A stretch of 64,000 nucleotides of DNA from an uncultured Alphaproteobacteria bacterium (lineage in GTDB: Bacteria > Pseudomonadota > Alphaproteobacteria > Rhodobacterales > Rhodobacteraceae), in the NCBI GenBank assembly GCA_902537235.1, contig CACBAO010000006.1:19147-83146 (forward strand). The letters are read 5' to 3'. The notes beneath the pieces were generated by a model. It saw only the letters and a program-made list of their open reading frames with translations, made no database searches and was not told the DNA's origin. Shown piece by piece: positions 18,082-27,343 of this stretch. The first letter of the stretch is position 1; every line of letters begins with the position of its first letter. A program made the position numbers and the translations under genes.

Positions 18082-18917
18082 TTAAATTTGGCTATCATAT
18101 CTTTAATGCCAGGTATAGTTTCGACTTGCCAGCTATATTCAGGTTGAAAATATTGAACTAAAGATCTCTGAGATTTACCGGCTAAAATTGTGAAATAGTA
18201 CATCTGATAACCTGGAGCGACCACACAAGGATGATACCCCTTATCAATTACAAAAGTTGATCCATCCACTATATGATGCGCATCTCCAACCTTTTTATTT
18301 TCTCCTTGCAATAATTGAAGAGCAAATCCTTCCTTAGGATCGAATCTAAAGTTGTAGACTTCATCATGGTGTGTTTCACCATCTCTATCAGTATCGTGTT
18401 TGTGGGGTGGAAACCCTGACCATCCACCTTTACCGACAGTAAAAAGCTCAGAAACTAATAGGCGACCAACTTTTCCATTTTGTTTTTGTCCTAAGATATG
18501 TTTAATTTTTCTATGAGTTTTGGTGTCGTCAGACCCATATTGAACTACATCCACGTCTTCTCCCATAATATAGAATGGCCGTAATTGCTCTGAATACTTG
18601 GCTCCCGCAATAAAAATTTCCGCTTGGTCACAGGCACATTTTATTTTTGCGGTTAAACCCGTTGGCACATATACCCCCTCAGGCTCTCCGTCCCAAACGT
18701 TATTCATCCGATTACCTATTAAACGTTCGTCCAAAGAATAGACATTCACAATAATACTCCCTGTCACAGGGACAATGCAGCTCTCATACTCTTTTAATTC
18801 GTATACAAATTCTTCATCTCTATTTAAAGTAACCCTATTGAAAAAAGCGTATGGAACTTTTGCATCGTTTATATCAATTATGGGTCTATTATCATTGTCA
18901 TGGGGCGGTATGTGCAA
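18078..18917 (-). CDS. IolB/KduI-family isomerase, second copy
   Basis: A 279-residue double-cupin protein of the 5-deoxy-glucuronate isomerase family. The metal-binding block SGFPPHKHDTDRDG near 166-179 is followed by HHDEVYNFRFDPKEG and, later, GYHPCVVAPGYQMYYFTILAG. It shares the PPHKHD motif and C-terminal cupin with the other IolB (20830-21630) but differs widely elsewhere, so it is an old paralogue rather than a recent duplicate. It starts with TTG 18917 behind AGGAG. It sits between a PfkB kinase and an aldolase, so it probably supplies the kinase substrate of a parallel route. Confidence 0.75.
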   Translation of the reverse strand: MHIPPHDNDNRPIIDINDAKVPYAFFNRVTLNRDEEFVYELKEYESCIVPVTGSIIVNVYSLDERLIGNRMNNVWDGEPEGVYVPTGLTAKIKCACDQAEIFIAGAKYSEQLRPFYIMGEDVDVVQYGSDDTKTHRKIKHILGQKQNGKVGRLLVSELFTVGKGGWSGFPPHKHDTDRDGETHHDEVYNFRFDPKEGFALQLLQGENKKVGDAHHIVDGSTFVIDKGYHPCVVAPGYQMYYFTILAGKSQRSLVQYFQPEYSWQVETIPGIKDMIAKFK

Positions 18918-18926
18918 TTTATACTC

Positions 18927-19898
18927 CTAATGTGTCTCGATAAATTCAATTAGCTGGTTAAGATTGGGCATTGCCGATGCGCATCCTTCTTTCGAAACGA
19001 CAATAGCTGCAGACGCGTTACCTCTTTTTATAGCTGATTCTAAACTTAATCCATTTGAGAGTGAGCAAAGAATTGTACCTAAGAACGCATCACCAGCGCC
19101 GTATGGTTTCTTTGCTTTCACTTTAAACACGGTATATGACTCCGTTTCACCATCTAAAATAATGTCACAACCATCAGCTCCTTTTTTGAATAACACTATT
19201 TGGTTTGGATTAAAATTAGCACTGACCTTTCGTAAATCCGTTTGTTCAAACATTATTTCAAACTCTTCTCTATTGCCAACACACATATCAGCTATTTTTG
19301 CAACTCCTCGAAGTTCAGCGGATGCCAATGATATTGAAGTCCAAGCATTTGCTCTGTAATCAACGTCGAATATAACTGGGCATTTTGCATTTTTTGATTT
19401 TTCGATAAGTAGGTTTATTGTCGATCTCGATGGTTCATCTGAAAGCGCAGTTCCAGTGATCACAATGCCGGCATAATTCTCTAGATTTAAGTTATCAATA
19501 TTTTGTTTATCTATCAAAAGATCAGCGGCATTATTACGATAGATAACGACCTTTGGCTCTTCTCTTATCTCTGCTATTGCAAGTGATGTACGAGCATTAT
19601 TATTTTGAGACTTGGTTACTAGTGAAGTATCTACTTTATGCTCTTCTAATTTTTTCCAAACAAAATCACCAATTTCATCGTCTGAGACCACGGTTATAAT
19701 TTGAGAACGACCTCCGAGTTTGGAAATAGAAACAGCAATGTTTGCAGCAGATCCCCCCAAATCAGAGATAAATGTACCGGCTTCACTCGTTTGTTTATTG
19801 GCTGGTTTAGGGTAAAGGTCCATTCCAGCTCTTCCTACAATTACAAATTTACCCTTTGCCATTCGTTGTTTTAATTTTATGGGTAATTCGATGGTCAT
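18927..19898 (-). CDS. PfkB-family carbohydrate kinase, second copy (IolC-like)
   Basis: The 323-residue sugar kinase has the N-terminal PfkB signature with GGSAANIAVSISKLGGRSQII near 48-68 and the C-terminal anion-hole and catalytic Asp in KPYGAGDAFLGTILC near 266-280. It resembles the kinase half of IolC (5-dehydro-2-deoxygluconokinase) but has no DUF2090 tail. It lies 5 bases downstream of iolE and 9 bases upstream of the IolB-like gene, so it is in the same transcript. A role for it in a second kinase-isomerase-aldolase trio is inferred. Confidence 0.8.
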   Translation of the reverse strand: MTIELPIKLKQRMAKGKFVIVGRAGMDLYPKPANKQTSEAGTFISDLGGSAANIAVSISKLGGRSQIITVVSDDEIGDFVWKKLEEHKVDTSLVTKSQNNNARTSLAIAEIREEPKVVIYRNNAADLLIDKQNIDNLNLENYAGIVITGTALSDEPSRSTINLLIEKSKNAKCPVIFDVDYRANAWTSISLASAELRGVAKIADMCVGNREEFEIMFEQTDLRKVSANFNPNQIVLFKKGADGCDIILDGETESYTVFKVKAKKPYGAGDAFLGTILCSLSNGLSLESAIKRGNASAAIVVSKEGCASAMPNLNQLIEFIETH

Positions 19899-19903
19899 TA
19901 AAC

Positions 19904-20803
19904 TTAGGCAACTATCTTAAAATCATATTCTTCTAAGCAGGAAACTAAGGTATTGAAACCCTTTTTTGCGTACTCAAATGGATTGGCTTTCAGAGGATCT
20001 TGCTCTGCTTCAATCACTATCCAACCTTTGTATCTAATATCTTTAAGCCGTTTGATAAATTTTCGATAATCAATGCAACCATCTCCTGGCACTGTAAACA
20101 CGCCATCCAATACACAGTCTAAAAAGCTATCTTTACTTTTATCCACATTCTTGAAAACGTCCTTTCTAATATCTTTTGTATGAATATGATTTATTCTATC
20201 CCCATAATTAGAAATAATTTTATCATAATCACCGTCGGCAAATAGAAGATGTCCTGTGTCTAGAAGAAGACCAACTGAGTCTCTAGTGCTATTCATTAAT
20301 TGCTCGATCTCATTTTGTGTTTCTACGGCTGTACCCATATGGTGATGAAAGGTCAATGGTACGCCTTTGTCTAAGCAATAATCGGCTAGATCACCTAAAT
20401 CTTGGCCGTATTGCTTAATATCAAATTCGGATAATCTCGGCCTCGAATTCAAGGGTTTATTCTTTTTGTTTTGAACTGTATTGAACGTTTCACCATAAAC
20501 TAAAACGCTCGCACCAACTTCGGCAAATAAATTTAAAGTTTCATCTAGTTTAATTTTTTCGTCTTTTAGATTGTTATTTAGCATTGTGCCAGAATACCAA
20601 CCGGAAATAAGCTTTAATTCATGCTCTTCTAAAACTTCTTTAAGGCTAGAAGGGGTCTTTGGAAATTTTCCACCCAGCTCAGTACCTGAAAATCCGGCCA
20701 ATCGTGTTTCTTTTAAGCATGTTTCTAAACTCGTATCACCTCCAAGTTCAGGTAAATCATCATTAGTCCATGAGATTGGTGACATACCAAGCTTTACCTC
20801 CAT
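19904..20803 (-). CDS. iolE: myo-inosose-2 dehydratase
   Basis: IolE removes water from scyllo-inosose to give the trihydroxycyclohexane-dione. The 299-residue AP-endonuclease-2 TIM-barrel protein starts with KLGMSPISWTNDDLPELGG, characteristic of IolE. It carries metal-ligand segments TELGGKFP near 37-44, LLLDTGHLLFADGD near 182-195, NHIHTKDI and IVIEAEQDP. ATG 20803 is preferred to the TTG two codons earlier. It lies in the operon between iolB and the second PfkB kinase. Confidence 0.88.
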   Translation of the reverse strand: MEVKLGMSPISWTNDDLPELGGDTSLETCLKETRLAGFSGTELGGKFPKTPSSLKEVLEEHELKLISGWYSGTMLNNNLKDEKIKLDETLNLFAEVGASVLVYGETFNTVQNKKNKPLNSRPRLSEFDIKQYGQDLGDLADYCLDKGVPLTFHHHMGTAVETQNEIEQLMNSTRDSVGLLLDTGHLLFADGDYDKIISNYGDRINHIHTKDIRKDVFKNVDKSKDSFLDCVLDGVFTVPGDGCIDYRKFIKRLKDIRYKGWIVIEAEQDPLKANPFEYAKKGFNTLVSCLEEYDFKIVA

Positions 20804-20829
20804 ATACAACTCACTTTCTTTAAAACAAT

Positions 20830-21630
20830 CTATTTATTCACTATCCAATCATGATTTGGATCGTTTTTAAACTTCCAAACTCTCTTGGGACCTGCCATTA
20901 CATTTAAATAATAACTTTTATACCCATGTGGGACACCAACTGGATGATAGCCAGCCGGAACTAGTACGACACTTTTATCAGAGGGCGACATGGATTCATT
21001 AATACTCAAATCGTCCGTGTATACGCGTTGGGTTACGTATCCTTGCGAAGGATCTATTCTATGATAGTACGTTTCTTCAAGATAGGACTCTGTTGGTAAA
21101 TTGTCCTGATCATGTTTGTGAGGTGGATAGGAGGACCAGTTTCCTGATGGAGTAATAACCTCAACTACTAATAAGCTATCAGCTGGCTCAGTTTCTGGAA
21201 GTATGTTGCAAACATATCTAGTGTTGGAACCTTCCCCCCTTTTTTCTTTTTCCATTTTCTCTGGTATAATTACGCGAAATTCCTGATCCTGAGTTAAGCC
21301 GGGTGCGGTGCAATAAGCAAACTCACAATCTGTAAGTGTATTTATTTCAAAGCTTTGATTGGCTGGACAGTAAAACGCAAAAGGTGCCTCGTTATCAAAA
21401 ACTGAACTTCTGCCTTTAAAGTTCCCAACTTCTTCTCCATTTAAAAAAAAGTTTATTTCTCCACTTAATAACACAACGCAGACCTCTCGTGAGTCACCAT
21501 TTCTAGAGAACTTATTTCCTTTAAAAGCTTTATAAACCTCTAATCCAACATATTTCCAGCCAGCACTCGAAGGAGTGATGTTATGTAATCTCATAGATTT
21601 CAAATCTGGATTAATTAGGAGCTTGCTCAC
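20830..21630 (-). CDS. iolB: 5-deoxy-glucuronate isomerase
   Basis: IolB converts 5-deoxy-D-glucuronate to 5-dehydro-2-deoxy-D-gluconate. The 266-residue double-cupin protein has the metal-binding SSYPPHKHDQDNLPTESYLE near 167-186, ETYYHRIDPSQGY, and VPAGYHPVGVPHGYKSYYLNVMAG near the end, all typical of canonical IolB. The GTG start at 21630 overlaps the iolD stop by one base, so translation is coupled. It is the canonical one of two IolB-like genes in this operon. Confidence 0.9.
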   Translation of the reverse strand: MSKLLINPDLKSMRLHNITPSSAGWKYVGLEVYKAFKGNKFSRNGDSREVCVVLLSGEINFFLNGEEVGNFKGRSSVFDNEAPFAFYCPANQSFEINTLTDCEFAYCTAPGLTQDQEFRVIIPEKMEKEKRGEGSNTRYVCNILPETEPADSLLVVEVITPSGNWSSYPPHKHDQDNLPTESYLEETYYHRIDPSQGYVTQRVYTDDLSINESMSPSDKSVVLVPAGYHPVGVPHGYKSYYLNVMAGPKRVWKFKNDPNHDWIVNK

Positions 21631-23477
21631 TATTTGGATCCTTTGTCTTGTATTGCTCTAGCCACTAAATACTTCTTTGAAAGATCTGACTTGCTATTAT
21701 CGATGAAGGTTTCTGGAATCGCCACATCCCACCAAGCACCTCCTTCCTCAGTACTTATATTTGGATCTGTATCTATCACTATAACATTAACGCCCTTTTT
21801 TGAAATTGCGCTTTTAACCTCTCTCTCCAATTCAGTTATGTCGGAAACATGGGTGGCTTCAGCTCCCATAGATTTTGCATGAGAAACGTAATCAATTTCT
21901 ATCTGATTCTCGAATTTAGAGTCTGAAAACAGGTTGTTAAACTCAGTCCCCCCAGAAGCTTTTTGTAAGCGATTAATACAACCATAACCTCTATTATTTG
22001 TAAGGATGAGAGTCATTGAAACGCCCATCATTGCGGCGGTAGCGAGTTCCGAATTCATCATTAGGTAAGAGCCATCGCCTGCAAAAATTACATTTGGTCT
22101 ATTAGGTGCAGCGAGATTTACTCCAATACCAGCTGAAACCTCATATCCCATACAAGAATACCCATATTCCATATGATACGTATCTTGATCTAAAACTCTC
22201 CAGAGTTTATGTAGTTCTCCCGGCATTGACCCTGCTGCGCCTATTACGACTGTGTTTTCTGGCACACTTCGGTTTACTGCTCCGATTACTTGACTGTCGG
22301 CAGGTAGACTATTCATTAAACTAGTAGAAGTTACTTTGTCTACGTCTTTTGTCCAATTTGACTTTGCTTGGGAATAATGCGCGATATAGTCTGCACTAAC
22401 CTTATAATTTATGCTTAGCTCTCTCAGCAATTGGAGTGTCTCCTTAGCATCCCCCAGAACAGGTATGGACTTGTGTTTAGTTAGATCATGTGCCTGAACA
22501 TTTATGGAATATACCGGAGCTTTTATTAGTCCGTTGGAGCCTGTAGTAAAATCTTGCAAGCGACTTCCTACGGAAATAACGAGATCTGCACCTGATATAA
22601 TTGCATTGGCTGAACTAGAACCTGTCACTCCGATAGATCCAAGGTTCTGCTCATCTTTTTCTACTAAGACTGATTTTCCAGCTTGTGTTGCCACTAGTGG
22701 TATTTTAGTTAAATCTAAAAATTTCTTTAGTTCGTTTTGCGCATCGCTATATTTTACTCCTCCACCAGCGATTACTACAGGTTTTTTTGACTTTTTTAGT
22801 GAGTTAGCCAACCTCTCTATCTCTCTTCGGTCTGGTTGAATTCTTCTGACATTCCAGTGAACAATTTCAAAAAAAGATTCTGGATAATTATAGGCTTCGG
22901 CTTGGACATCTTGACAAAACGCAAGAGTAACAGGGCCAGCCATAGCTGGGTCAGTAAGAATAGACATGGCTTTTGGTAACGCATTGAGTAATTGTTCGGG
23001 CCTAGTTATTCGATCAAAATATCTGCTGACCGGTCTGAAGCAATCATTGGCAGATACAGTTCCGTCTTCAAAATCTTCAACCTGTTGAAGTACTGGGTCA
23101 GGGCGTCTGTCAGCAAAGATATCACCTGGTAGTAAAAGAATTGGTAGCCTATTAACGTGAGCTAATGCCGCTGCTGTTACTAGGTTGGTTGCTCCAGGAC
23201 CAATAGATGATGTGACGGCCATAAACCTTCTCCTTCGCATCTCTTTTGTATATGCTAATGCCGCATGGGCCATGCCTTGCTCGTTATGCCCTCTATAAGT
23301 CGGAAGTTCGGATTTATGCTTTTCTAAAGCCTCACCTATGCCAGCAACGTTACCGTGACCAAATATTCCCCACACACCTTTGAAAGCCATTTCAAACGAT
23401 CCATCAAATTGTTCAATCTTCTGGGCAATCATCCACTTTACCAGAGCCTGCGCTGCAGTTAATTTAACTGTTTTCAT
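21630..23477 (-). CDS. iolD: 3D-(3,5/4)-trihydroxycyclohexane-1,2-dione acylhydrolase (ThDP-dependent)
   Basis: IolD opens the inositol-derived ring, giving 5-deoxy-glucuronate. The product (about 615 residues) has the three-domain ThDP enzyme layout. The N-terminal pyrimidine-binding domain includes GIFGHGNVAGIGEAL and YRGHNEQGMAHAA with the activating Glu. A central Rossmann domain follows. The C-terminal diphosphate domain carries FAGDGSYLMMNSELATA, the GDG...N motif. ATG 23477 is preferred because AGAGGA precedes it and it lies directly after the iolC stop; a longer start at 23498 is possible. Confidence 0.93.
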   Translation of the reverse strand: MKTVKLTAAQALVKWMIAQKIEQFDGSFEMAFKGVWGIFGHGNVAGIGEALEKHKSELPTYRGHNEQGMAHAALAYTKEMRRRRFMAVTSSIGPGATNLVTAAALAHVNRLPILLLPGDIFADRRPDPVLQQVEDFEDGTVSANDCFRPVSRYFDRITRPEQLLNALPKAMSILTDPAMAGPVTLAFCQDVQAEAYNYPESFFEIVHWNVRRIQPDRREIERLANSLKKSKKPVVIAGGGVKYSDAQNELKKFLDLTKIPLVATQAGKSVLVEKDEQNLGSIGVTGSSSANAIISGADLVISVGSRLQDFTTGSNGLIKAPVYSINVQAHDLTKHKSIPVLGDAKETLQLLRELSINYKVSADYIAHYSQAKSNWTKDVDKVTSTSLMNSLPADSQVIGAVNRSVPENTVVIGAAGSMPGELHKLWRVLDQDTYHMEYGYSCMGYEVSAGIGVNLAAPNRPNVIFAGDGSYLMMNSELATAAMMGVSMTLILTNNRGYGCINRLQKASGGTEFNNLFSDSKFENQIEIDYVSHAKSMGAEATHVSDITELEREVKSAISKKGVNVIVIDTDPNISTEEGGAWWDVAIPETFIDNSKSDLSKKYLVARAIQDKGSK

Positions 23478-23479
23478 TT

Positions 23480-25387
23480 TTAATTTTTCCTCTTCCATAA
23501 CTTGATAAGCTTAGTAAATTTATTAAACATCTCATCCTTTGCTTGTTGATTAGTTATTTTATTTCCAAACCACTTTCTGGCTGTTTCAAAAAATATCGAC
23601 CGTCCCACTGCAAACCCCTTTACGTGTTTATAATTTTTACATAGATCAAAAACTGAAGCCAATTTATCTGAGGGCGCATCCATGCCCAAAACGATTATTC
23701 CTTGGGCATATGGATCAAACTGCTGTATAATATTATTGGCTTTTGACCAAAACTCGACATTTTCAATAGGCTCTAGTTTCCACCAATCGGGATAAATATT
23801 ATCTTCATACAATTTCTGCATAAGAGATAGGATCTGCTCAGGAGAGCAAGCTTTGTCATTTCTTTTTGTAATAATCTCCAATAATAGTTCATGGTTAGTA
23901 AGCCTACACGCTTGCGCTAATTGACTTAAAAGTTTTACTTGATGTTCATAGATGTCTTTTGGATCATCATTTCTTAAGGGTGCCAAGACTTTCACACAAT
24001 GATTAACTGGCCAGTTTGCCAGTCGTGATCCTATATCAGGCTCCTCAGTTAATTCTAAAGGAAATACACCTGCCTTTTCAATTGGTCTACCAATCCATAT
24101 GTCATGATCAGACGCGGCATGCAAAGAGCTTTCTGCATATTCTTCATCTAAAAGGATACCTACATTTTCATGCTCAGTTTTTTGCGCCTCCAAGCAGGCC
24201 TCTAATGCCATTGATTTGAAAACAGCGATATCCTCTTTTTGTTTTTCATTTTCCTCTGCTAGCTTTTTAAATTGCACTCTGTGATCTATTGCCAAAGTAA
24301 AAAGGTTATCAAAACTCTTTCTTCGATTTGTACTCCAATGCAGTTGTTCAAGAAATGTATCTTGTCTTAAAGAAAAGTGCTGGCTACCATTTTTGAGGTA
24401 GTGTTCTAACTCTATTTTAGATGGATAAGCTGGTGCACATCCATGTCGAGAGACTGCTAAAGCACCACATGCATTGGCATACTTCGCGCATAATTCCAAC
24501 GACTGATCATTTAACCAACCATATAAAAAACCTGCCATAAAGCCATCACCAGCACCCAGGACATTAAATATCTCAATTTTATTAACTTTTACAGAAATAC
24601 CTGAATCCCAGTTAATTATAGCATTGGGGAAAACGGTGCACCCCATGGCGCCCCTTTTACAGACTATTATAGCTTGCGTTAGTTCACGACAGATTCGAAG
24701 CGCCTTTAATGTGTCTTGAGTTCCTCCAGCTATATGCCATTCTTCTTCCGTTCCTACAATAAGATCACAGTGGCTTATGATTTTTTGAACATGACTTGTT
24801 ACGACCTTACTTTCTTCGAACCTGCTCTCACCATCACCATGACCGCCTAGGGACCAGAGGTTCGGACGATAATCAATATCAAACCCGACAAGCACATTAT
24901 TATTTTTTGCATAGTTAATTGCTTGGAACGAAGCTTCTGATACTTGCTTCGAGCTAAAGTGGGTACCGGTTACAACAACACATTTTGAGCGTTTAATAAA
25001 ATCTGGATCAATTTCATTCTTTGTTAGGCCCATATCAGCACAATTCTCACGGTAAAATAATAGAGGGAATTGTTCCTTATCGCGAATTCCTAAAATAGCG
25101 AGAGCGGACAAACGTTTCTTATCAATAATAATTCCCTCTGTGTTTACACCCTCTCTAGTTAATTGCTCAGTAATAAATCGCCCGAAATGCTCATCACCTA
25201 CTCTTGTAATGACTGCAGATCTCAAACCTAATCTTGACGCTCCGATGCTAATGTTAGTAGGACTACCCCCAATGTATTTTTGGAACGACGTCATGTCTTC
25301 CAGTCGTCCTCCAACTTGCCCTCCATATAAATCTACTGAAGATCGTCCAATTGTTATTACATCAAGATCATTTTTTTGATTAACCAT
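23480..25387 (-). CDS. iolC: bifunctional 5-dehydro-2-deoxygluconokinase / DUF2090 aldolase-like fusion
   Basis: The 635-residue protein has an N-terminal PfkB kinase (about 8-325, with IGGSPTNISIGASRLGLRS and the catalytic NVLGAGDGFMAGFLYG). It phosphorylates 5-dehydro-2-deoxygluconate. The C-terminal DUF2090 domain (about 340-635, LAIDHRVQFKKL, later GIIVLGMDAPSD and VKGFAVGRSIFFETARKW) has a class I aldolase-like fold and is thought to cleave the phosphorylated product. This fusion is common in proteobacterial inositol operons. It stands first among the enzyme genes, after the transporter. Confidence 0.9.
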   Translation of the reverse strand: MVNQKNDLDVITIGRSSVDLYGGQVGGRLEDMTSFQKYIGGSPTNISIGASRLGLRSAVITRVGDEHFGRFITEQLTREGVNTEGIIIDKKRLSALAILGIRDKEQFPLLFYRENCADMGLTKNEIDPDFIKRSKCVVVTGTHFSSKQVSEASFQAINYAKNNNVLVGFDIDYRPNLWSLGGHGDGESRFEESKVVTSHVQKIISHCDLIVGTEEEWHIAGGTQDTLKALRICRELTQAIIVCKRGAMGCTVFPNAIINWDSGISVKVNKIEIFNVLGAGDGFMAGFLYGWLNDQSLELCAKYANACGALAVSRHGCAPAYPSKIELEHYLKNGSQHFSLRQDTFLEQLHWSTNRRKSFDNLFTLAIDHRVQFKKLAEENEKQKEDIAVFKSMALEACLEAQKTEHENVGILLDEEYAESSLHAASDHDIWIGRPIEKAGVFPLELTEEPDIGSRLANWPVNHCVKVLAPLRNDDPKDIYEHQVKLLSQLAQACRLTNHELLLEIITKRNDKACSPEQILSLMQKLYEDNIYPDWWKLEPIENVEFWSKANNIIQQFDPYAQGIIVLGMDAPSDKLASVFDLCKNYKHVKGFAVGRSIFFETARKWFGNKITNQQAKDEMFNKFTKLIKLWKRKN

Positions 25388-25438
25388 TTTACTTTTAAGC
25401 CTTTCAAAAAGCTGATGTTTTCTCCTTTTAAATCACTG

Positions 25439-26203
25439 CTATCTTCCGGAGAATTCTGTTTCAAGTTTCTCTAACTCTGCACCACCTGCCATCAAGGGTC
25501 TAAGGTTATTCATATCAATTTCGTCTCTTGATCCCTCGGCCAAAACTTTTCCTCTGTTCAGAAAAGCAAAACGATCTCCCAAAAGCTTAGCATGCATATC
25601 ATTATGGGTTATGAATATTATGGCTATGTCACCTAACTCTTTTACTTTTTTTATAGTTCTTAAAACTTCTAACTGCTGTTTTTGTCCGAGGGCCGAAGTT
25701 GGCTCATCCAGAATAAGAACATTGGCTCCAAAATAAATAGCTCTAGCGATCGCTAGTGTCTGTCTTTGACCGCCTGACATAGTTCCTATCGGTTGTGTTG
25801 GGTCCGCTACATCAATACCCAGTTTCGCCATTTCCTTTTTTGTGATGGTATTCATCAGAGGCATATTTAAAAATAAGCCTTTGGTAATCTCTCTACCTAG
25901 AAAGAAATTTCTAGTCACACTCATCAAAGGTTGTAACGCCAAGTCCTGATAAACTGTACCGATACCAGCAGACACAGCCTGTCTTGGTGACTTAAAATTC
26001 ACTGGCTCACCGCTCAGCAGTATTTCGCCCTCACTAGGCATGTGGACCCCAGATAACAGTTTTATTAGTGTTGATTTACCTGCACCATTATCACCCAATA
26101 AAGCCGTTATCTCACCCTTAAAAACCTTAAATGATATATCCTTCAGCGCTATTATGTTACCAAAAAACTTCGATACACCCCTAAATTCAATTGATGGGAT
26201 CAT
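25439..26203 (-). CDS. sugar ABC transporter ATP-binding protein (FrcA-type, predicted inositol)
   Basis: A 254-residue single-cassette ATPase: Walker A GDNGAGKST near 37-45, Q-loop VYQDLALQP, signature MSGGQRQTLAIARA near 143-156, Walker B ANVLILDEPTSALG near 160-173. Single cassettes of this length in the ribose/fructose import family are FrcA-like, unlike the double RbsA or MglA proteins. It lies 7 bases after the permease gene, with the binding protein further upstream; the position before iolC implies an inositol or inositol-derivative substrate. Confidence 0.88.
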   Translation of the reverse strand: MIPSIEFRGVSKFFGNIIALKDISFKVFKGEITALLGDNGAGKSTLIKLLSGVHMPSEGEILLSGEPVNFKSPRQAVSAGIGTVYQDLALQPLMSVTRNFFLGREITKGLFLNMPLMNTITKKEMAKLGIDVADPTQPIGTMSGGQRQTLAIARAIYFGANVLILDEPTSALGQKQQLEVLRTIKKVKELGDIAIIFITHNDMHAKLLGDRFAFLNRGKVLAEGSRDEIDMNNLRPLMAGGAELEKLETEFSGR

Positions 26204-26210
26204 AGTCTCT

Positions 26211-27269
26211 TTAGCCTTTCACTATCCTGTCTCTCAAAAATTGGTTTAAAAGAGCAGATCCTAAAATTAGCATTCCTAGCATCACCCTAAAAAGGTTATT
26301 GTCGATAAAAGGTACAAAGTTTATTCCTCGGCTTGCGATTGCAAAAATTAATGCCCCAAGAACTGCTCCAACGACAGAGCCGTAACCGCCGGTTAATGCA
26401 CAGCCGCCAATAACCGCCGCTGCAATTGCATGTAGTTCACGAAAATCTCCTGCTTTGGGATCTGATGCACCAGATGTCATTACGGTTAAAATACCTAAGA
26501 GACAGGCAAGAGAGGTCGAGATCATAAATAAGCTAATTTTCACCCTTGCTACTGGAACACCAACAGCTCTTGCAGCCACTGGGTCACCTCCAGACGCATA
26601 GATCCAATTTCCATATGGTGTTCGATTGGTAATGAAAGCAACTATGAATACAAGAATGATAAAGTAATAAACTTCGGCATCGAAGGGAACCCCAAAAGCC
26701 TTGTCGAATGCGAAAATGTTATCAATCAGTGTAGGATCCTCTCCACCTCCTGGGGGTGGTTTTAGATTTGCCTTCACAGATAATCTAGATTGATTGAAAA
26801 ACGTTTGGCTTAGAAAAACTGCGAACCCTCTACTAGCAAACCAAAATGCCAGAGTTACGATAAAGCTGGGAAGTCCCGTTCTAACAACAATTACTCCAAT
26901 GATAAATCCTAAAAAAGCCAGCTCTATAAAGGTTAAAATGATCGCCAACTCAATAGGCACTCCAAATAAAAGAAAAATGGCAAAGCTATGTCCAGCTAAA
27001 GCAATATTTGCTCCCATGCTGAGATCAAACTCTCCTGCTATCATCAAAAGAGAGGCACCGATAGCTAAGATGCCCACAAACGCTGCTAGCTCAACCCATG
27101 CCTGGATTCCAATTGGATTTAGCCACATTGCTCCAAAGGTGCCACTGATTGAGGTAAGCGTCATAAAAGTAATGACAATTATTATTAAACCAAAAACAGA
27201 CCCTAACTCTGGTCTAGATATAGATCTTCTGATTAATCCGATATCTCGTATGCGTTCATCAGATGCCAT
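26211..27269 (-). CDS. sugar ABC transporter permease (FrcC/RbsC-type, predicted inositol)
   Basis: The 352-residue membrane protein has about ten hydrophobic helices and the BPD_transp_2 blocks FDLSMGANIALAGHS near 83-97 and IAAAVIGGCALTGGYGSVVGAVLGA near 285-309. It pairs with the FrcA-like ATPase and the periplasmic protein in the order binding protein, permease, ATPase. The ribosome site AGGGGGACAA is strong. The substrate is assigned by context only. Confidence 0.88.
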   Translation of the reverse strand: MASDERIRDIGLIRRSISRPELGSVFGLIIIVITFMTLTSISGTFGAMWLNPIGIQAWVELAAFVGILAIGASLLMIAGEFDLSMGANIALAGHSFAIFLLFGVPIELAIILTFIELAFLGFIIGVIVVRTGLPSFIVTLAFWFASRGFAVFLSQTFFNQSRLSVKANLKPPPGGGEDPTLIDNIFAFDKAFGVPFDAEVYYFIILVFIVAFITNRTPYGNWIYASGGDPVAARAVGVPVARVKISLFMISTSLACLLGILTVMTSGASDPKAGDFRELHAIAAAVIGGCALTGGYGSVVGAVLGALIFAIASRGINFVPFIDNNLFRVMLGMLILGSALLNQFLRDRIVKG

Positions 27270-27343
27270 TTGTCCCCCTAAAATAAATCTGGCAAATCGC
27301 CATGATTTGCCAGACCGTTATAAATAAGAAAGAGGTATACTTC

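Noticed and set aside
26794..27327. 177-codon plus-strand frame within the sugar permease
   Set aside because: Low-complexity Lys/Pro/Ile composition, no ribosome site, and the opposite strand has unmistakable permease motifs.
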